Positions 23,882-34,460 of a stretch of 64,000 nt of DNA are shown here, piece by piece (within the stretch, counting starts at the first letter, position 1; each line of letters opens with the position of its first letter). The translations under genes were made by a program, and so were the position numbers. Source of the DNA: Gliomastix tumulicola (taxonomy: Eukaryota; Ascomycota; Sordariomycetes; Hypocreales; Bionectriaceae); the NCBI GenBank assembly GCA_001599755.1, contig BCHX01000001.1, positions 1,612,001 to 1,676,000 on the forward strand, read 5' to 3'. The notes under the pieces were generated by a model. It made no database searches, was not told where the DNA came from, and saw nothing but the letters and a program-made list of their open reading frames with translations.

Positions 23882-24934
23882 CGGGCACCCTCATTGCCTT
23901 TTACCCACTATACCAGGGTGATTTGTCTCCCGATGTTGGTGGTCTATTTCAATTCGTTTCTTCTCTATTTATGTTCCTTCTTCTGCGCTCCCCCCCCCTT
24001 TTCATATATCCATCTTTTCGAGCTTGGCCCTTCACGATCTCATTTTATCCATTGTTTCAAATGATTGTTATTCTGAGTTACATACACTTTCGCTATAACG
24101 ACCAGAGATAAGATGGCGGTTTGGCTGGACACGGCTATTGTGTTTTTTCTTACATCACCGGCAATTATAGACAGAGAGACCTGAGTTCACGCATTTACGG
24201 TGTACTTAATACGAGACCAAAAGGGACTACTTGGGTATGGCAGGACTAGGCTGTGTATGAAAAAGAGAGCTGGTGATTTGTTTCTTCAGAGGGTATTCCC
24301 CTCTGCACTTTCTTTTCGTTTATTTCACTCTCTACGTTTCTTCGCTAGGGATGGTTATGGAAGTTATAGATGGTTTTAGGGAAAATTGACGACTCTTTGA
24401 TATCAATTCTAACTGGATTCTTTGTTCGAGACATTTAAAGTGCCTGATGACTGCCTGCTTTCTCTTGTGCATGGGAAGGAGTGATGGCGGATGCCTCCGG
24501 TCATGTTTGTAGGAGATACGCGCCTAGGTAAGCAGATATTGCCTGAGAAGGAGCTCCCGGCGTGGTCATTATATTAAGGAAGGAGGTCGTGTTGGAGCCA
24601 CTGGATGCTCTTGCCAACTGTACCGCTTCCAGATGTCCACTCAGTCGCTCCTTCCCCCTTTTGAGATCCAACATGTACGCCTTCTGTCTTGCCCGTCGCT
24701 CCTTCCTCCGCGGCTGTGATACACAAAGCCTTGTGCACTGGATCCAAAGGCTAAGTTTGATTTTGCCCACGATTCTTCTATGCTTGACTGTGCGCCCCAT
24801 CGAAGCCGATGAGCGCCAGCACGAACCAGCCTTGTTACACACCACGCTCTAGCCTTCAATTTGGTACAGGGCTATCCCTTCCGGTGGCTTTACACAACTA
24901 ATCTTATCGTGCTGCAAGTACCCTTAGTCCGACC
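23882..24934. other. Intergenic region after the PSP1-domain gene
   Basis: About 1 kb. The first part is T-rich and looks like 3'-UTR sequence. The last 300 bp precede the small gene at 24935. Open frames on both strands at 24500-24860 have no recognisable content. Confidence 0.5.
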
Positions 24935-25676
24935 ATGGCACCTACATCGCGGAAGAAAAAGGCAGGCGGTGGTAAGGACGAACCTCTCCCGGGCTTCCAT
25001 GGCGTTACTCTCTGTTTCTTAGCTAATAGTCACCGGAAGCGAGTGGCGAGGACAAGCCTTTGAAGCAGACAACGAAGGCCCAATCTTTCAAGCGCAGCAA
25101 CAAGAGAATGAAGGTGCAGGAGAGCAGCCATGAGAGCAACGACGAGAGCGACGACGAGAGCGACGAGAGGCGCGCAACGAGCAGGTAAGAGCATCCCGGG
25201 CCCATGCCCCTTTCTCAGGTCCAATCATTGGGGGCTGTGCCTTCCGGTTACTGACACTTGCATTGTGTTTAAGACGTTTCTTCTCCACCGCTGCAGCAAA
25301 GAAGAAGCCTGAATCCTTGGCGGAGACTATTGAGCGTAGGATCTCGGAGAGAACAGAGCAGCTTCTCGCGTTCATAAGGGGATTCGAGGATGAGGGGTGA
25401 GTAGACCTCGAGGCCGGATTGGAAGTGCGGCAACAGCAACTGACCAGTCCCAGCGATGACAACGAGATCGACGCCGCCTTGCAAGAAATATGTTCCAAGT
25501 TGGCTCCTGTCATGGGCAACATCCAAGATCCTGACGCCCAAGATCCTTTGCTCGACTTCATCGATCAAAAGACGAAACAGGTCGATCTCGCTCTCGAGAC
25601 ATACTGGCACATCCGCGACGGTCCCAGCCTTCGAACTATCCCACGCAAAATGAAGGAGCCGCCGGCCCAGCAGTAA
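24935..25676 (+). CDS. Small highly charged protein, four exons, function unknown
   Basis: The best model is 24935..24971, 25040..25184, 25274..25396 and 25448..25676, which reads 177 residues without a stop. It starts with a lysine-rich MAPTSRKKKAGG, continues through an acidic-serine tract (ESSHESNDESDDESDE), and ends in a helical region (AETIERRISERTEQLLAFI and DAALQEICSKLAPVM, then DPLLDFIDQKTKQVDLALE). Two acceptors are AAG rather than CAG/TAG, and the first junction is the weakest. The last intron has two in-frame acceptors six bases apart (after 25447 or 25453). Composition suggests a small nuclear protein with a C-terminal helical bundle. I do not recognise it. It lies upstream of RPL15 on the same strand. 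Confidence 0.55.
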
Positions 25677-26156
25677 GCATTGAACGTCAAGGGACCTCAG
25701 GGAACTCAACGACACCGCCCTTCGGAGAGCAGCGAGTGTTATCAGCCGATAATATGCTCCCCAATAAATAAGCCATTCCTTACCCTCCTAGTGCTGATGC
25801 GAGCGAGACGGAGAACATGACTTGAGACATATTCAGCGACGTTGACAAGGGAACGACGACGTGGGGACGGTTGGCACCAGCACAATGTGAAGGTTTGGGG
25901 GCGCTATTGCGACTTCTGCCCAAGAAGAGCGAAAATTGAAGCCCATGTTGATCATGATAGATAGGAGCCGTGGGCCCGTCTTGTTTCACATGCATCACAC
26001 TTTTATAGGCAGTATTGATCGTTCGAGGACTTTAGATGTACTACTACCTACTACTAGTAGTACTTACCTACGACTACTGATTAACAACGAACTTGAAGCC
26101 ATTCGCACCAGCCTCGTGGCGCCGAGCCCTTGCTTAGTAATATAGACTCCACCACC

Positions 26157-26166
26157 AGGGTTTAGG
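26157..26166 (-). promoter_or_regulatory. Telobox-like element in RPL15 promoter
   Basis: The minus strand reads CCTAAACCCT, about 310 bp upstream of the RPL15 ATG. Telomere-like AACCCTA motifs, bound by Tbf1-type factors, recur in ribosomal-protein promoters of several ascomycetes. The match is short, so this is a candidate. Confidence 0.35.
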
Positions 26167-26372
26167 CATCTTGTGGCTGGGCACTGGGGAGGGGCAAGTC
26201 CTATCGCGCTAACACCTTTTCAGGGCTAGCGTCAGACTTCTCCCACAAACTGAGCATTTTCACCCTCGAACTCTAGCAAATCCACAAAATTTCGCTGGTT
26301 GTGTGAGAAATCTCTTGTTCCTCCATCACCATTCCGCCCTACTAACCACAGGTCATCACCAACATCAAGCCG

Positions 26373-26469
26373 GTTTGTGACTCTTGCCCTTCCCTTCTTC
26401 CTTTGGATTGATTTGTTCGCTTGAACAGAAAGACAATTGGACTTGGCTAGACTAACCCGCTGCCGACAG
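26373..26469 (+). other. Possible 5'-UTR intron of RPL15
   Basis: A GTTTGT donor at 26373, a GACTAAC branch site near 26450 and a CCGACAG acceptor ending five bases before the ATG define a 97-bp candidate leader intron. Leader introns are common in fungal ribosomal-protein genes. Confidence 0.5.
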
Positions 26470-26474
26470 TCAAG

Positions 26475-27528
26475 ATGGGTGCCCTCAAGTATGTCGAAGA
26501 GCTTCAGAAGAAGAAGCAGTCGGACATCATGCAGTTCCTGCTCCGCGTCCGCTGCTGGGAAGTACGTCTATGAACCCCGAGATTGGAACGCAATACGACC
26601 GACCTCGATTGCGAGAGAATACATCTCCCAAAAAGTGTGGACGGGCTGCGCTGGTCCTTTCGTTCGGCCTTTGTTGGATGCCTTTTCTCTTGTGAGCCTT
26701 CTTCTGCCGATTGATGGGCGGCAAGATCTCTTCGTCCTTACCACGCTGTGGGAAGGCGAGGGACTCTGATTGCCATGCCCTGAGATTAGCGGAAGGGGGA
26801 TGAAGAGAATCATGGTATCACACAAGGTCGACGAAGGACCGGCACCATGCAGAACCCCGTCCTTGCTATACACTCGTTGAACATTTGCTGAGAGTGCATC
26901 AATATAGCTCCGACAACTGAACGTCATCCACCGCGCGTCCCGCCCTTCGCGCCTCGACAAGGCCCGCCGCCTCGGATATAGGGCCAAGCAGGGCTATGTC
27001 ATCTACCGCGTGCGCGTCCGCCGTGGTGGCCGCAAGAAGCCCGTCCCCAAGGGTGCCACCTACGGTATGTTGTCCCGACCTGACTCTCTCTCTCTCTCTC
27101 GCTCTCTCTTTCTCTATCTCTCTCTCGCGTGAAGAGCAATCTCTGACCCTCTCCCCACAGGCAAGCCCACCAACCAGGGTGTGAACCAGCTCAAGTACCA
27201 GCGCTCCCTCAAGGCCACGGCCGAGGAGCGTGTCGGCCGCCGCTGCGCCAACCTCCGCGTCCTCAACTCCTACTGGATCAACCAGGACTCGACCTACAAG
27301 TACTACGAGGTCATCCTCGTCGACCCCCAGCACAAGGCCATCCGCATCGACCCCCGCATCAACTGGATCGTCAACCCCGTCCACAAGCACCGCGAGGCCC
27401 GCGGCCTCACCGCCACCGGCAAGAAGTCGCGCGGCCTCAACAAGGGCCACCGCTACAACAAGACCCGCGCCGGCCGCAGGAAGACCTGGAAGCGCCACAA
27501 CACCCTCTCCCTCTGGCGCTACCGATAA
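26475..27528 (+). CDS. RPL15: 60S ribosomal protein L15 (eL15)
   Basis: Exons 26475..26561, 26908..27064 and 27161..27528, split by introns of 346 and 96 bp, encode 203 residues, the normal eL15 length. The sequence is near-canonical throughout: MGALKYVEELQKKKQSD at the start, RVRRGGRKKPVPKGATYGKP across the second junction, YKYYEVILVDPQHKAIR, and the C-terminus KTWKRHNTLSLWRYR. The protein is a core component of the cytosolic large subunit, binding 28S rRNA near the tunnel. The long first intron after codon 29 is typical of fungal ribosomal-protein genes. Codons are strongly biased to C-ending forms compared with neighbouring genes, as expected for a highly expressed gene. Confidence 0.98.
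27084..27126. repeat. CT microsatellite in RPL15 intron 2
   Basis: A nearly pure (CT)n run with a few interruptions lies within the second intron of RPL15 (27065-27160). It may act as an extended polypyrimidine tract and is likely length-variable. Confidence 0.8.
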
Positions 27529-29587
27529 GCGCATCGCCCACTACCTTTGGTCTTGGTGTTCTTTCGTACCTGGGCTTTGCGTGCGCGTATGTGTGTGTGT
27601 GCGTTGGTTGGGCAAAGGGAAAACAAATTTGGGTGCCTTTGGTTGTTTCGCTGGATGGGGTCTGCTTCTTTCGGTGGTTTCATAACGGAAAGGGCAATGA
27701 CGAAAAAAAAAGGGAGTCGTTGAAAAACAATAGGACGACCACCGGGCATATGATAACAATTCAATGGGAAATGAACGTTTACCCCTCATGATTAATTTGG
27801 AACTCGCACAATTTTCCTCGTCTCTCGCCAACGTGAACCATGCCTTTGAGCCCGCACTCAAGCCCGCCCGCACCAAACGAATATCAAGGAAGAGAGAGGC
27901 CTCACACCGCACAGTGGATGGGATACAGGGCCTTCTCAAACTTTCATTGAAGGCTACTTAGTTATGCTCATGTGGCCTTGCCGTACAGGTCTTACTAAAT
28001 TGTCATGGCCATGGAAATAAATGCTTTTGAACACACCACTCCTCACGTTTCTTGGGCTGCCCTAAGTCTCTAACAACGGTCCAGACATCACATTGTTTGC
28101 CGCAAACCAGAAGTGCGCACCATAGCAGCAGTCTCAATCCCAGTGGCAGTGCCAAAACAACACCACCTCGTTCACATAAAACGGGCCCCTGTGCTTCCAA
28201 CGTGACATCAATCTTGAGCAGAGTACAAAAATCACAAATTTGCCCTATTAATTTGCAGTTGAACATCCTCACCACCAAACCAAAACACATCACTCAAATC
28301 ATCTCACGCTTCAGAAAAAAGTGCACACGTTGCTAGAACATCAAGGAAATCCATTGACCTGTATAGGAGCACTAGTAGTAGCAGAGGAGAAAAAAAAATT
28401 GTCTAAGAACAAAAACTGCAAGAAAGAGAAAGCCCTCCTCTCCTCCGCAACCCCATGCCCAAGGATCCTCCTTCCCAACCCGAGACCATTCTGGTGAAAT
28501 CAAAGCGTAGCATCCCATGAAAGTAGAGGCTAGACGAACCGGCTTATTATTGCAGTCCCTGCAGGGGCTGTAAAGCCGGATGACCCTGTGTCAGGAGAAG
28601 GGATGGCGAGGGCAAGACTTCTATCCCGAGACTTTGATGTACAGCAACAACGTCGAAGTGAAGAGGAGAAGACGAGAGGCGGGAAAAAGAAGAGAGAGAA
28701 AAGGACAGAGGAGAAAGAAAAAGGGCGAAGAAGATGTGCTCTCATCTCGAAGCGGTTCGCAGAAGTCGCCCAGAGAACCGAGTTTGCCCGAGTAAAACTC
28801 CAGTATTGCCAGGGTCATGGCAGCCCCCAAGAGCCCTCCGCAACGAGCTAGTAGTATACGAGGCCAATCTAGCAGGCCGCCGGCCGCCGGCGCCTCGAGA
28901 AATCGCCAAAAGATCATCCCCAAGTCGTAGTTTGGGGCATCAACTCCTTCCCAGAACAGTCGAAAGCATAGCGCTGCTTCGCCCAGCGCCAGTATATCCC
29001 AAGACTCAAAAAAGATCCCAAGGCATCGTGACATTCATGTCGGCTAGGTCGTCATGGTCATAGATGCTGGAATGATCGTCTAGCGTCGAGGTATACCCAG
29101 AATGAAGGAAAGAGAAACGAGATTTCAGTAGACAAGAGTCGAAAGAGAAAAGGCCGAGAAGGCAAAAGTGAAATAAGAAGACGAGTCGAAGAAGAAGATT
29201 TGTCTCTATACCGTCCTGAAGATTCCCAAGTACAGGTACACACACCCAAGCAAACAGGTCCTGCCTCCGATCCAGGAGAGAGGGGAGCGTATTGCTTCCC
29301 TCAGCTTCCTGGCATGTCCTGCTTTGGTAATGTACACACAACGGAAGGCAGGCTGTGCGAGGGTGTGGAGGGAGATTGCTAGTGTGCGGCGAAGCTCTTT
29401 GTGTTTGTTGCAGAAGTTGTAGTGAAACATGCAGCAAAGGAAATTCGTGAGTCGTCACCGCGTGTCGTCACCGCGTGTCGTCACCGTGTGTCGTCACCAT
29501 GCTGCGAGGCAAGGAAGTGCTGCCAACCGGCGAGCACTGAGAAGGGGACTGACGCATCATCTTACATGCAAGTCCACCTGGGCAAGC
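27529..29587. other. Convergent intergenic region between RPL15 and the PUF gene
   Basis: About 2 kb containing the 3' regions of both genes. A 137-codon minus-strand frame at 28621-29034 is hydrophobic but has no recognisable feature. A four-copy 13-bp repeat at 29451 lies near the PUF stop codon. PUF genes often have long 3' UTRs, so much of this may be transcribed from the minus strand. Confidence 0.5.
29451..29499. repeat. 13-bp tandem repeat in the PUF gene 3' flank
   Basis: The unit GTCGTCACCGCGT occurs in just under four copies with one substitution in copy 3, ending 88 bp downstream of the PUF stop codon. It probably lies in that gene's 3' UTR. Confidence 0.85.
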
Positions 29588-32500
29588 TTACATCCAGGTG
29601 GGAGTCTCGCCGCCTTCGTTCGCGTTGCCCGTGTTGACCTGGTTACCGGAGTTGCCAGGGCTAGGGGCAGTCGGATGAGCGCCATTAACGTGGTAGTTGG
29701 AAGGGGCTTGCTGTCCATACAGCGGCTGTTGCTGAGGGATTTGCTGCTGAGGAGCCTGCTGCTGCTGGGGCGCCTGTTGCTGAGGTGCCTGCTGCTGGAC
29801 AGGCTGGACAGCTCCGTTTTGGACCTGAGGAGCAGCCGCGGTGATGTTTCCATTGGCGGCGGGAGGGAAGCCTGCCTGAGGATCCTGGACAAACGCCTGT
29901 GTCTGGTTTCCTCCATTGGTGAGAGGGGCAGCCTGGGGAGGCAAGGTGTTGCTGCTGCTGCTGCTGGACACGTTGCGAGAGTGAGATGATCGCATAGAAA
30001 GCTGCCCCTGTGTGTTATCAGAAGGAGTGCCCTGTCCGCTCGGGGCGGCGCTCCGATTATCGTAGGAGGAGATCTTGGCCTGGATACGGCGGCCGTAGGG
30101 AGTGGCGCGGATCTGAGGCAAGATGGGACGGATCGACTCCACGAGACGGTACTTCATATGGGGAGTGGCATGCTCCAAGGCCGTCTGGACGACATAGTTG
30201 CCGTAGCCGTCGCGAAGAAGTCTCTCGATCTCCTGAGGCACCAGAATCTCCTCGACGATCATGTCCTTGGACGGGCCCTGAGCGCAGCGCAGGCACTTCT
30301 CAATCACGTTGGAGCTGAACTTGTGGCGCGAGAGCTGGCTCACACAGCCCTGGAACATGGCCACAACAGGCTCGGTGAAGTCTGACTCATTGAGGTCAAC
30401 AATGTACTGGATGACATAGTTGCCAAAGGGGTCCTGGACGAGGATCCTCGAATGATCCGTGATGCGCTGGATAAGCCACTCCTTCTGGTTGCCAGAGGCG
30501 TGGTCGATGCAGCGCTGCAGGACACAGCAGCCGTGGCGGTGAGTGCCGACCTCGATGCAGTTGTTGCCAACAGCATCAAAGATGAACTGAGCGTCGGTGG
30601 GCGTGAGCTTGTTGAGGCACTTCTGGATGACATGGTTGCCGTTCAGGTCCTGGATGAGCCCGACGACCTCGAATCGAAGAGCTTCGATGATGAGCTGCAC
30701 CTGCTGAGGGGTGCTGACAAACTCGATCATCTTCTGCAGGGCTCTGGTTCCGTGCTGGTTCAGAGCAATCCGCACCATATCCTTGGACGCGTTCTGGAAC
30801 AAAACCGTCCGCTCGTCGTCATTGCAAAACTCTAGGAGCTTTTGGCACAAATAATTACCAAAGGGATCAGTCATGAGCTCAATGACGTGGATATTGGTTT
30901 CGAGCCAGATCACGTGAACTGTTTCGGGATCGCGCTCCTCAAGCTTCCTCTGCAAGTAGCGGCAGCCGTGCTGGTCCTTGCACAGCTCGTAGATCTGGCC
31001 GACGAAGGTTTCAATCGGCGCCTGGTTGAAGCGAGACATGGCTGTGATGTATCGACGTTAGTTCCATCCAAGATGCGACATCAAATTCGAGAAAAGACTA
31101 ACCTTCGTCATCGGCACGACGGCGGCTCTGGATGACACGGGCCTGGCTGTCGCGCGGCTGCTGCGGCTGCTGCTGCTGTTGTTGCTGCTGCTGCAGCTGC
31201 TGCGGCTGCGGCTGCGGCTGACCATTGTTGGGCTGGTACGGCGCAGGACCAGGGCCAGGGGCAGGGGCAGGAGCATAGGCATTGTAGGGCTGGTTGGCGT
31301 TGGGATACATGTTGGCCCCGTTGGCCCCGTTCATGCCCATCTGCTGCATGCCCGCAGTGATCATATTCATGTTGTATCCACCAGGGTTGCCTACAGTGGC
31401 ACCCGGCGGGATGAATCCGTTGACGGTGTAGAACGTATTGTACCCAGGCGGGATGGCCTGGGGGGGTTGGTTGACGGGAGCAGAGATGGTGGCAGGCGCC
31501 TGAGCCTGAGCCTGGGACTGAGGAGCAGCTGCAGACGCCGTGGCGGTCATGCTAGGGCCAAACGCAGGAGCAGAGCCCTGAAGAACCGAGTGCATCGACT
31601 GGTAGGGGGCAGGCTGGTCGCGAGCGACGCCCGAGTTGCTGTCGCTCGAGAGCTCCCGGGTGTGGCGAATTGGAACCACTCCAACCGGAATGCGTCCCAT
31701 GCTAGCATTGTGATTGTGGAAATGCTGCTGGGCATGGTGGTTGGCGTTGGGAGTGCTGGCAGACGAGCTAGAGCCGTTCTTAATCATGGGCACATTGTCG
31801 GTCGAGTAGGAGCTCTGCAGCTTAGGCGGAGTGTTCCCACTAGAAGCAATGCCCTGGTTCTGGCCCTGAGTCTGGTTGGCTTGACCAGACATAGCGACTG
31901 TGCTGGTCGACGGTTCACCGCCGTTCTCCGAGATGTACTTGAGGTCGACCGAGTGACGCAGCGAAGCAGGGCGGCTGCTGCCAATGCTACCAAGATCACC
32001 GGTGGGGGAGAAGGTGGAAGGGGCGCCGTTGAGGGACGAAAGGCTCTGCTGAGTTCGATGACGGTTAATGTGGCTGCTCCAGTTGCTGGAAGCGTGTGGC
32101 TCTGGGATTGGTGACGACGAAAGAGCAAGATCGAGTGCAGCCGACGATGCAGAAAGCTGTATTATTCCAAACGAAAACGCAAAAGGTCAGATAACGCGCG
32201 CACGACAAATGGCCAAAACAGAGCAAGATGACGAAGAAAGATGAGAAGCAGGAGTGAAGAAGAGGGAGGGTGGGTATGTACGGGATGAAATAGGAAGAGG
32301 AGATCTCGGTCGCATCAAAAGCGAGCGTCTGGTGAGAGAAACCTGGCTCCGAGTAGAGAAAGTGAACGCAAGGTGAGGGGAGGGAAAACAAAAAATAAGG
32401 GTGAATGCATCGTGAAAACCGCAAATGCAAACGCGGGCATTCTGAGGCGACCAGCCGCAGTGGAGCTCCTTCCAGAGCTCCTATTCACCGCAATGCCATC

Positions 32501-34460
32501 AAAGAGCGGTGCAGAAGTCACGATAAATCAAATGAAAGCAATCAAATCACGTATGATGTGACTGCACAAAAATGAAGTACTCACAGTCTGATTGTCACGA
32601 CGGACAAGAACCGGGAACGTTTCGTCATTGGCGGAAGTGCCACGACCATTTACGCCAGCTCCAGCGTCCTCATCCCAGAGGAAACGAGTCACGTCGTTGC
32701 CGTCGAGCTCGGATTCGTAAGCGCCGCCCCTGCTGCGGACGGCAGGCATCGAGTAGCGGTTGATACTGCCCGACATGGCCTTTGTCAGTATTGTTACGTG
32801 AGCGTGTAAAGGGTCTTGTCGTGTGCGAGGGAGAAAAAATGCTCCCAAAGTGATCCACAAGCAAATGAAGTAGAAGATGAGGACAAAACGGAAAGACGAT
32901 GCCTTGAGCGCCGATCCAAGGGAATGAAGGCGCCTCCAAAGCCTGTTTGTGAGAGTGAGGATGGCGTTGAAATAGCAGATATGAAAACAGACAATGAGAA
33001 GAGATGCGATAAAAATGGCAGTGATGCTGTAGCAAAGAAAAGAAGCCCTCGGGTATTGAAGGAAGAGGGAGAGTGGTTGAGGAGAGGGAGAAGAGAAGGA
33101 GTTGGTTGGTCAAAGGAAGGAAGCTGGGGGGGGAAAGTGTGAACGAGTTAACACTCCAGGCTCTCCACCGTAGCAACAGCTTGTTGCTCGCGAGGAGGAA
33201 AATAAATCAAGGGTGCAGGCAGCCAAGAGTGGAAGGAGAATCGGTGAAAGCTTTTAAAAAGCTGCGTGAGGTTGGTGCAAGAAAAACGCGAGGTACCCAG
33301 GTGATATTGGGGAGGCTAGGGCAGGGCGGTCTGGGAAGAGAGACGGCGTGAGAAACTTCTCGCTTGAGAATGATTCCATCTTCTCGAGACGAGATCAGTA
33401 GAATGCCCGCCTTCGTCTTTCTGACTCTTCCCAGAGCGCGCCTGACCTCGTTTCCTGGATTATCGGATCCCCCATTGTCCCATCCGCACACACACGGCAA
33501 ACTCCCATTCATGCACACAAAACGAGAAATGACGTTCAACTTACGCTTGCGCAGACCTATGGTTGCTGAGATCCTGCCGGAAAGCCTCGTCACGCTCCTC
33601 GTCGTCGCTGTTTCTTCTCGTCGTCGGAACCGAGCGAGAGGGGACCACCGCCTCGTCCCAAGCATGGCGTGACTGCATCGAGGCCGGAGGGGACATGAGC
33701 TGGGAGCCGGAACGGAACGGTCGGTTCAAAGGGAAGGCCGGAGGGGACACGAGGCCGGACGCCAGGCCAGACATGGAGTACCGGTACGGACGAGAGAAAG
33801 CGGTGGGAAATCCGGACGAGTATTCGGGCGGGGTGGTCGGTTCGGACTGGTGGCCAGTGACGCGGGTCATCTCCTCTTCCATCTGCGCCAGTTCGATGGC
33901 CTCGCGGCGAGACTGCTGGTCCAGCTTTTGCATCTCGAGTTCGAACCGTCGTCTCTGCTCGCGGATCCGTTCGTACTCCTGCTTTTTCTTCTCGATCTGT
34001 GCAGAAGAATCAATATTAGTCCAAACGTCTCCTCGCACAAATATTGCCCGGATGGAGAAGGCGGTCAGGGGCCGACGACGCACCAATTGGACCTTGTGTA
34101 TCGTCTGCGAACACATCAAGTCAGCCTCGAGTATCGATGACAGGCACAGGAGTACCAGACGAGCTTCCATTCGACGGAGAGACAGAAAACTTCCTCCGCC
34201 GCACAGATACAAGGACAGGCCAGAGAGCCCAGAAAGGCACTCACAGTATAGTCTGGTCCGGCCGCGACGGTCGACAGGGTCGGAACACCCCGGCTGGAGT
34301 CCGTGGTAAAGCGCCGGGGCAGGTGGGATCGAGGATCAGACTGCGGCGTCTGCGCCTGCGGTTGCGAGACTCGGCTTCCATTCCGCGGAGGGGAGACAAA
34401 GGACGACGCAGTCCCCTCGTTGCGAGGAGACTGTTGGGAACGGAACCAGGAATCGTCCAT
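29588..34460 (-). CDS. Pumilio/PUF family RNA-binding protein (Puf4/Puf5-like)
   Basis: Five exons (34460..34245, 33996..33545, 32765..32585, 32156..31103, 31041..29588) join in frame to 1118 residues; introns are 248, 779, 428 and 61 bp. Near the N-terminus is a coiled coil (KKKQEYERIREQRRRFELEM). Exons 3-4 are disordered and Q-rich. About residues 635-985 hold eight PUF repeats in order, marked by QHGCRYLQR, FGNYLCQK, QHGTRALQK, LNGNHVIQK, RHGCCVLQR, FGNYVIQ, SSNVIEK and YGNYVVQ. These read one RNA base each in 3'-UTR elements and recruit decay or repression factors. The C-terminus is P/Q-rich. An ATG at 32776 lies just inside intron 2 and is a tempting but wrong start: splicing to the acceptor ending at 32766 gives a continuous frame. 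Confidence 0.9.
32766..33544 (-). other. Long intron 2 of the PUF gene
   Basis: This 779-bp intron (GTAAGT at 33544, GGGCAG ending at 32766) is about ten times the window's usual intron. Splicing joins NHRSAQ-A to INRYSMPAVRSRGG. An ATG ten bases upstream of the acceptor could serve as an alternative start for a shorter transcript of about 900 residues. Confidence 0.7.

Larger units (their letters stand above)
25677..26474. other. Promoter and leader region of RPL15
   Basis: It holds a 14-bp perfect palindrome (26049-26062), the telobox-like element at 26157 and a probable 5'-UTR intron (26373-26469). No protein-like frame is seen. Confidence 0.5.

Noticed and set aside
26049..26062. 14-bp perfect palindrome in the RPL15 promoter as a protein-binding operator
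   Set aside because: It lies in a run of TAC/CTA-type repeats that are common in promoters of these fungi, so a palindrome there is expected by chance.
26899..27534. 211-codon antisense frame over RPL15
   Set aside because: It is the shadow of the strongly codon-biased RPL15 exons: the Val/Leu/Gly/Asp-rich sequence is what antisense of C-ending codons produces.
28621..29034. 137-codon hydrophobic minus-strand frame between RPL15 and the PUF gene
   Set aside because: It is hydrophobic but has no clear helices in a membrane-protein pattern, lies in likely 3'-UTR sequence, and shows no promoter or splice support.
31179..32114. 311-codon plus-strand frame antisense to the PUF gene
   Set aside because: It mirrors the Q-rich and Ser-rich exon on the other strand (LLLLQLL and similar runs) and has no independent support.
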